From: Cryptomeria japonica | Lineage: Eukaryota > Streptophyta > Pinopsida > Cupressales > Cupressaceae | Reading direction: 5' to 3' | Assembly (NCBI RefSeq): GCF_030272615.1 | Contig: NC_081406.1 | Location: 114,423,783 to 114,487,782 of the forward strand | DNA length: 64,000 nucleotides | In this document: piece by piece, positions 58,624 through 64,000 of the stretch | Layout: the number at the start of each line of letters is the position of its first letter | How positions within the stretch are numbered: position 1 is the stretch's first letter | The notes under the pieces: generated by a model | What the model was told of the DNA's origin: nothing | Seen by the model: the letters and a program-made list of their open reading frames with translations, nothing else | Database searches by the model: none | Made by a program: the position numbers and the translations under genes

Positions 58624-60660
58624 GTCACTTATGCAAATGCAATATTTTTGGAATTTTTCAAGGATAATATATGATATGCAACTAAATGCAAACTAAACTG
58701 ATGAAAATGCAATCTATGGCAAGAGTGCAACCTATGTTTTTGGTGTTTTTGAAGATTTTGACAAACTTTTGAAATGCAAATCTAAAAGAGACCTTTAGGA
58801 AATTGAAATGATGTCTAGACCTCAAAGGACAAAAGGACTAAGTGACAAAAGGACAAGATGGCTATGTCTCCCCTATATGCTTGGATACTAAGCTAGGTTT
58901 GATGAAATGACATTGATGACAAAAGGACAAAAGGTCTGATAAGGTCTAGACTTCTTAACAATGACTTAGGGTTTATCAAAGATTTGGATTACTCAAGTAT
59001 GACAAAACCTAGCTTTGACACTATATGCAAAGGGACAATTAATATGATATGATAATGACTTAAGCTTAATGAAGAGACTTAGGGTATGCAATGTATGACA
59101 ATGGTATGACTTTAATGCAAGAGGACACATGCAAATGGATGACCCCTATTGAAAGGAGTATGACTTAGGTGAAATCTATCCTTGGTACTTGACAATGAAT
59201 TTTGCAAAATGCAACCTAGGATGAACCTAAATGCAAGTGACATGAATGTTAAGACAAGATTTTGAACAATGTTTGATAATCATGTTGGAAGATGTGTTGA
59301 ATTTGAACTTTGTTGGATGAAATACTCTTGTGCTTAATCTTATGTTAGATCAATTTGTTTTGCTTTTGAAATGGGATACAATTCAACTTTTGACAAGCAA
59401 AGAATACAAGAGATTTCAGCTTAGACTCAAGACAATCATGCTCATTTCCACATTTCTTATGGTAGGCAAAGACATTAGGTACTTGAGAGGTAGACTCATT
59501 ATGAGATTCAAGGAGAATACATAGATGCTTGACCCCACAGGCTCCCCTCCATGGCACTCACTTCTCAGGGCAGCCAAGCATCAGTCCCCATGGAAATCTC
59601 CCCATGGCGAACTTAGTATCTCTTCCAAGTATCTGAATTTGTCCTTCTCAAGCAACTAGAAGGGTTTTGGGCCTCTAAAAACAAGGTGTTTAGTAAGGAT
59701 TTTTGTTAAGCATTACTCCTTGATATCACACAAGCATGATTGAGACATTAAGCCCATCAAGATACCAAACAAATGTAGTCGCGTAGGCACGATTTAGACC
59801 AAGAGGCCCTACTTAGATGTTGATATGAGAAAGAGTTCAAGGGTCATCACTTCCCAAGTAACTGCAATTCCCACGTAGCACTTCCTTCAAAGCTTTCGCC
59901 CATCAGGTATTTTTTTATAGTGAGTTAGAATGCCAAGGAATTCTAGCCGTACTCACTTTGGGTTGTTCCCTTCTCACGATTATCACTTGCTTGCAAAAGC
60001 AAAGTGGTCGGGAAGGCAGGCCCTCTAAAGGAGACACTCAATCAACACAAGCATGGTATCAAAGATCTGGATTTCTGATCACCCTAAGAAGGATGAGAGC
60101 ATACTCTCCTACTCCAATGTCATACTTAACAATCAAAGAAAACAAAAGTTTATTCCAACCTATTTAAAAATCACTAAGTGCCTAATTAAAAATCACAAAC
60201 ACAAAAGTTTGGTTGTTTCTCCAAGGCAACCTGCAAAACCCAAGTTAGAGGTTTGATTTGTTGTCTTTGACCATCGATTTTGCATAACACATGTTAGTAG
60301 TTTGATTTATAGTCTTTTCCATGCGTATGCCAAGATTCTGCACAAATAATTAGTACCAAAATCCAAAGCACAAAAAATAGAATGCAAAAACACCAAAAAT
60401 TTCAAGTAAACACTGCATTTTTCACCTCTGTTCTGGACTTTACACAAGCGCAGAACTCATGACACAGGTGCAAGATGTCTAACACAAGCGTAGAATGTTG
60501 CATACATAGGCGCAAGATGCATGACATAGGTGCAAGATGCTTCACACAAGCGCAGAAGTCTCCAGAATACCCTGCACGACCTTGTTTTTGGGTTTTTGAC
60601 CTGCAAAATCAACTTAGAAGCACTCCAAAACATAGTAAAGGGGTTAGAAGGTTAGTACTC
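58624..60660 (-). other. T4 5' leader
   Basis: 2 kb between primer site and ORF start; tgacaa/aaggac motifs on the plus strand; includes the motif cluster listed separately. No gene seen. Confidence 0.65.
60440..60560 (-). repeat. TTCTGCRCTTGTGT motif cluster, gag side
   Basis: Read on the minus strand: six related units (cttctgcgcttgtgt, catcttgcacctatgt, catcttgcgcctatgt, cattctacgcttgtgt, catcttgcacctgtgt, gttctgcgcttgtgt) at about 20-bp spacing. Confidence 0.78.
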
Positions 60661-60675
60661 ACATCGGGTTCACCA
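60661..60675 (-). other. T4 primer binding site
   Basis: Minus TGGTGAACCCGATGT, five bases from the LTR end; of the same type as T2 and T3. Confidence 0.7.
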
Positions 60676-60680
60676 ATTAA

Positions 60681-61920
60681 TGTAAGGTAGGAAATAGGAA
60701 ATCATCAAAACAAGTAGATCAAAAGACTAGACATGATAACTCAATCATAAGAGCACTCATTGCAAATGAACCTATCCTAAAACACATTCAATAGAGACAT
60801 TAAATGAAACATTCAAAAGCAAAGATTATGCAAACTGGATGATGATTTGAATGCTCCTTCCATGCGGCTCCATTGTTCTTCTTTCCTCTTCAAATGGTTG
60901 GATTGTGGATCTCACCTACAAGTGCACATACAATTGAAAGCAAGATTGACATTGATGAAAAGCTCAAGAGTACTAGAAGCGTAAATTCGATAGTCTGATT
61001 AGGGATTATTAGTTATTAGCGGCTAGGGATTTGATTGAAGAAAAATCATCCAATTTATAGAAGAATTGGATAGATGAACAAATTAGCATGATAGTGATTC
61101 GAATGGAAATTCAAATCAAGAATAGCAAAATTATGACATGTCTATGACAAATTGCTATGCAAGGATTTATGACAATTTATGACAATTTATGACAAATTGC
61201 TATGCAAGGATTTATGACAAGATTTTGAAATAGAAATAGACATTTAGGAGAAATTAGAAAATTAAATTGGAAATAAAGACTTGGAAATTAGGAAATTGAT
61301 GAAAAATAGGTAAATTAATTAATAATTTCTCATTTATTAATTAATTCACAAAAGAGGAATAATTAGCCAATTAAATGAACATTTAATTGCAATGAGAAGA
61401 CTTAGGATAAATAAATAATTTATTAATCCTAGAGAGAGAAATGACAAATTAGGTTAAATGATTAAATCATGAAACCCTAAAGAGATGGATTAGCAATGCA
61501 AAGATGACAATTAGGTCTTGACAAAGGATAGTTGATATCAATTCGATCATGATTTTGAATTGATAAATGACCAGTGTTGATAAATGATTTGATTAAGATT
61601 GATTGACAAAAATCAATGACAGATTGACCAAATTGACATGATTGAAAAGGACAAGGATCGATGATGAATCGATTGCAATATGACAAGATTGACAAGGACA
61701 AAGATCGACCAAAATCATGACTGAAGATTATTGTTGACAAGACCAAATTCAAAGACGAGATGAATGAAGAATGTAGAAGAATGACTTGATGCTCGCAAAT
61801 GATAAAAACCAAGTGCATGACATAGGAGAAATGTTAATGTGATGCAAAAACCTAAAATGAGGCAATGCGCAAATGTTAAAATATGATTCCGCAAGCGTTG
61901 ACCATTTTTAGGTGTCTACA
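60681..61920 (-). repeat. T4 5' LTR
   Basis: 1240 bp, TGTAAGG...GTCTACA on the plus strand; pair of 49834-51074. A TATA box (minus TATAAAT) lies at 61059-61053 and should drive the minus-strand transcript. Confidence 0.95.
61053..61059 (-). promoter_or_regulatory. TATA box in T4 5' LTR
   Basis: Minus TATAAAT in ttctataaattgg; conserved at 50207-50213 in the 3' LTR and at 63611-63617 in T5. Confidence 0.6.
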
Positions 61921-63233
61921 CATGTCAATAGCTATAGAGTTATCACAATAGATAACTACTAGTTCACTACAATTTACCTTGATATCCTTCAACATTTGTT
62001 TCATCCACAAGACGAGTGCAATTAGTTGTTGCTGCAACATATTCGGCTTCTACAGTAGATAAAGAAATGCATGACTATTTTTGTTGATCCTTGAAACCAA
62101 TTTCTTTCCAAGAAAGAGAGCTCCACCAGAAGTTCTCTTCCTATCATTAGTATCTCCTACCTAATCTGAATTTGTATATGCACATAAAGTGAAGTTATCC
62201 TCTCTAGAATACCATAAGCCATATTCTATTTTTCCTTGCAAATACCAGAATATCCTCTTTACTGCACATTCATGATTTTCTTTAGGATTACTTTGATATC
62301 TTGAAACAATACTTACTACATTCATAATATCTAGTCTAGTCTGAGTTAGATATAAAAAGCCACCAATCATAGACTTATACCTTGTCAGATTCATCGGTGC
62401 AGATGTGTCTTTGATAGACAATTTCTCACTTGTCACCATAGGAGTACTTACCGGTTTGATATTATCCATACCAAACTTCTTCAACAATTCCCTTAGATAC
62501 TTAATTTGACAGATAAAGATGCCTTTGTTAGTTTGAGTTATCTGCAAACCTAAGAAAAATCTCATCTCACCAATCATGGACATTTCAAATTCATTCTTCT
62601 TATTATTAGGGAATTCCATGCACAATTTATCTTCACCTCCAAAAATGATATCATCAAGAAATACTTCAATAATCAGAATATAATCATCAATAATCTTATA
62701 ATATAAATTGCTATTGGCACAGCCTTTAGTAAAACCAATCTTCAAAAGCTATTTATCTAACCTTGCATACCAAGCTCTAGGAGCTTGTTTCAATCCATAT
62801 AATGTTTTCCTTAACCTTCAAACCATATATTTATCATCTGTCAATGAAAATCCATCATGATTCTCAATGTATACCTCTTCTTCAAGTTAACCATTCAAAA
62901 ATGCACATTTAACATCCATTTAATAGATCTTATAGTTCTTATAAGATGCATAGGCAAGAGATAGTCTAACAGCTTCAATTCTAGCTACATGTGCAAATGT
63001 CTCACCATAATCAATTCCTTCCATTTGAGAATATCCTTTACAAACCAGTCTAGCCTTGTTTCTTACAACTTGACCATCCACATTTAGTTTATTACTAAAA
63101 ACCCATTTAGTTCTAGTAACATTCTTATTTTTAGGTCGGGGAACTAAAGTCCAAGACTCATTCTTCTCTATCTGATCTAATTCATCTTCCATAGCCTTTA
63201 ACCAATTTTTATCTTTATAAGCTTCAATAACAG
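61921..63233 (-). pseudogene. C7 reverse transcriptase and RNase H
   Basis: On the minus strand: NWLKAMEDELDQIEKNESWT (63200), [40 protein letters not shown] (Pro to His), then after a stop MDVKCAFLNG, RLRKTLYGLKQAPRAWYARL. The catalytic box reads FLDDIIFGG (about 62660), with Phe-Leu for Tyr-Val but both Asp kept. Then FGMDNIKPVSTPMV, RLDIMNVVSIVSRYQSNPKE, CAYTNSD and the first half of RNase H to the T4 junction (CDNSIAIDM). Two to three stops and a frameshift near 62160. The left end at 63233 is the T5 junction. Confidence 0.93.
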
Positions 63234-64000
63234 TGTACGTTAGGAAATAGGAAATCATCACAAGCAAATATAAAAAACTAATCATTAGCCCAATCACAAA
63301 ACTAGAATGAAATGAATCTATCCTAAGCACATTCAATAGAGACATGAGATAAAAGCATTCAAAAACAAAAGATTATGCAAACCATAGACATGACTTGAAT
63401 GCTCCTTCATGCGGCTCCATTGTTCTTCTTTCCTCTTCAAATGGTTGGATTGTGGATCTCACCTACAAGTGCACACACACAATTGAAAGCAAGATGGATA
63501 TTGATTATGGTGCAAGAGTACTTGAAATATGATTGTTTTGACAAGGTGATTATTTCGACAAAGTAATTACCAATTACAAATTATTAGCCTTGATTGATGA
63601 AGATCATCCAATTTATAGAAGAATTGGAGAGATGAACAAATTAGCATGAAAGTGATTCAAATGGAAATTCAAATCAAGAATAGAAAATTATGACATGTCT
63701 ATGACAAATTGCTATGCAAGGATTTATGACAATTTATGACAAATTATGACAAATTTCTATGTCATTCCCATGAATTTAGGAGAGAAATTGGAGGAAATTG
63801 AAATTAAGAAATTAGAAAATTAGGAAATTAGAGAATTAAGAATTTAGGAATTAAGAAATTGATGGAAATTAGAAATTAGTGAATTAATCAATAATTTCAT
63901 TTATTAATTCATTCACAAAAGGAATAATTAGCCAATTAAATGAATATTTAATTGTAATGAGAAGACGTAGAATAAATAAGTAATTTATTAATCCTAAAGG
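63234..64000 (-). repeat. T5: LTR of the T4 family inserted in C7 RT, running off the window
   Basis: Starts TGTACGTTAGGAAATAGG and follows the T4 LTR (cttcatgcggctccattgttc, gtggatctcacctacaagtgc, tatgacaatttatgacaa) to the window end. It has the same orientation as T4. Whether it is a whole element or a solo LTR cannot be seen. Confidence 0.88.

Larger units (their letters stand above)
49834..61920 (-). mobile_element. T4: 12.1-kb non-autonomous Tat-like retrotransposon carrying an antisense PMD gene
   Basis: LTRs 49834-51074 and 60681-61920 are nearly identical, with a perfect 5-bp target duplication (CATGT). Minus orientation is set by a primer site at 60675-60661 and a polypurine tract (aaagaggggcaaaa) at 51088-51075. 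Along the element: leader, a long ORF in the gag position (58623-55865), about 2 kb non-coding, then an oppositely directed PMD gene (51438-53762) next to the 3' LTR. No protease, RT, RNase H or integrase motif is found. It must have been moved by enzymes of another element. Confidence 0.92.
48146..63233 (-). mobile_element. C7: copia retrotransposon (minus), same family as C6, hosting T4 and cut by T5
   Basis: LTR 48146-49263, 3' non-coding 49264-49600, RNase H end 49604-49828, then T4, then RNase H/RT 61921-63233. The CATGT at 49829-49833 and 61921-61925 is the T4 target duplication. LTR and RT closely resemble C6, into which it is inserted in opposite orientation. Confidence 0.93.

Noticed and set aside
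62920-63345. 141-residue minus-strand frame with a hydrophobic, membrane-like N-terminus
   Set aside because: The N-terminal 37 residues come from the T5 LTR and the rest is C7 RT; the frame runs across the insertion junction at 63234 and is chimeric.

Overview
The window looks like transposon-rich intergenic DNA from a large plant genome, probably a gymnosperm or a similarly inflated genome. The species cannot be fixed from the sequence. Nearly everything that can be identified is a plant LTR retrotransposon, mostly broken and inserted into one another. I find no host gene, rRNA, tRNA or CRISPR array. Elements are named T (Ty3/gypsy, Tat-like) or C (Ty1/copia-like).

Layout. 1-6975: T1 (+), a Tat-type pol remnant followed by a plant mobile domain (PMD) pseudogene on the opposite strand and a probable LTR. 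6975-8616: C1 (+), a copia RT remnant and 3' LTR. 8860-9018: a 159-bp LINE-like tail with a 14-bp target duplication. 9033-13363: T2 (-), encoding a repeat protein. 13364-33205: C2 (-), split by C3 (+, 13698-28196), which is split by C4 (+, 17135-24725). 33206-34415: C5 (-), cut by C6 (+, from 34416). The 5' LTR of C6 contains T3 (-, 34709-42568) and an unclassified insertion X1 (42932-44402). The RT of C6 is cut at 48146 by C7 (-). C7 contains T4 (-, 49834-61920) and is cut again at 63234 by T5, which leaves the window. The order of insertion can be read directly; the deepest visible path is T2 > C2 > C5 > C6 > C7 > T4.

The most notable object is T4, a 12.1-kb element with both LTRs, a 5-bp target duplication, primer site and polypurine tract. 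It has no recognisable protease, RT, RNase H or integrase. On its own strand it carries a gag-position ORF (long, Gln-rich and acidic). On the opposite strand, next to its 3' LTR, it carries a nearly full-length PMD gene with its own TATA box and a possible intron. T1, which does have pol, carries a related PMD pseudogene in the same antisense position, so an autonomous/non-autonomous pair can be proposed. T2, T3 and C3 also lack recognisable RT and integrase. C3 replaces pol with a long ORF I do not recognise.

Coding remnants decay mainly by in-frame stops, often where a Gln, Arg or Trp codon is expected, with few frameshifts. This is what C-to-T change at methylated cytosines would give. 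C4 is the least damaged complete element (three stops, one frameshift, an altered RT active site).
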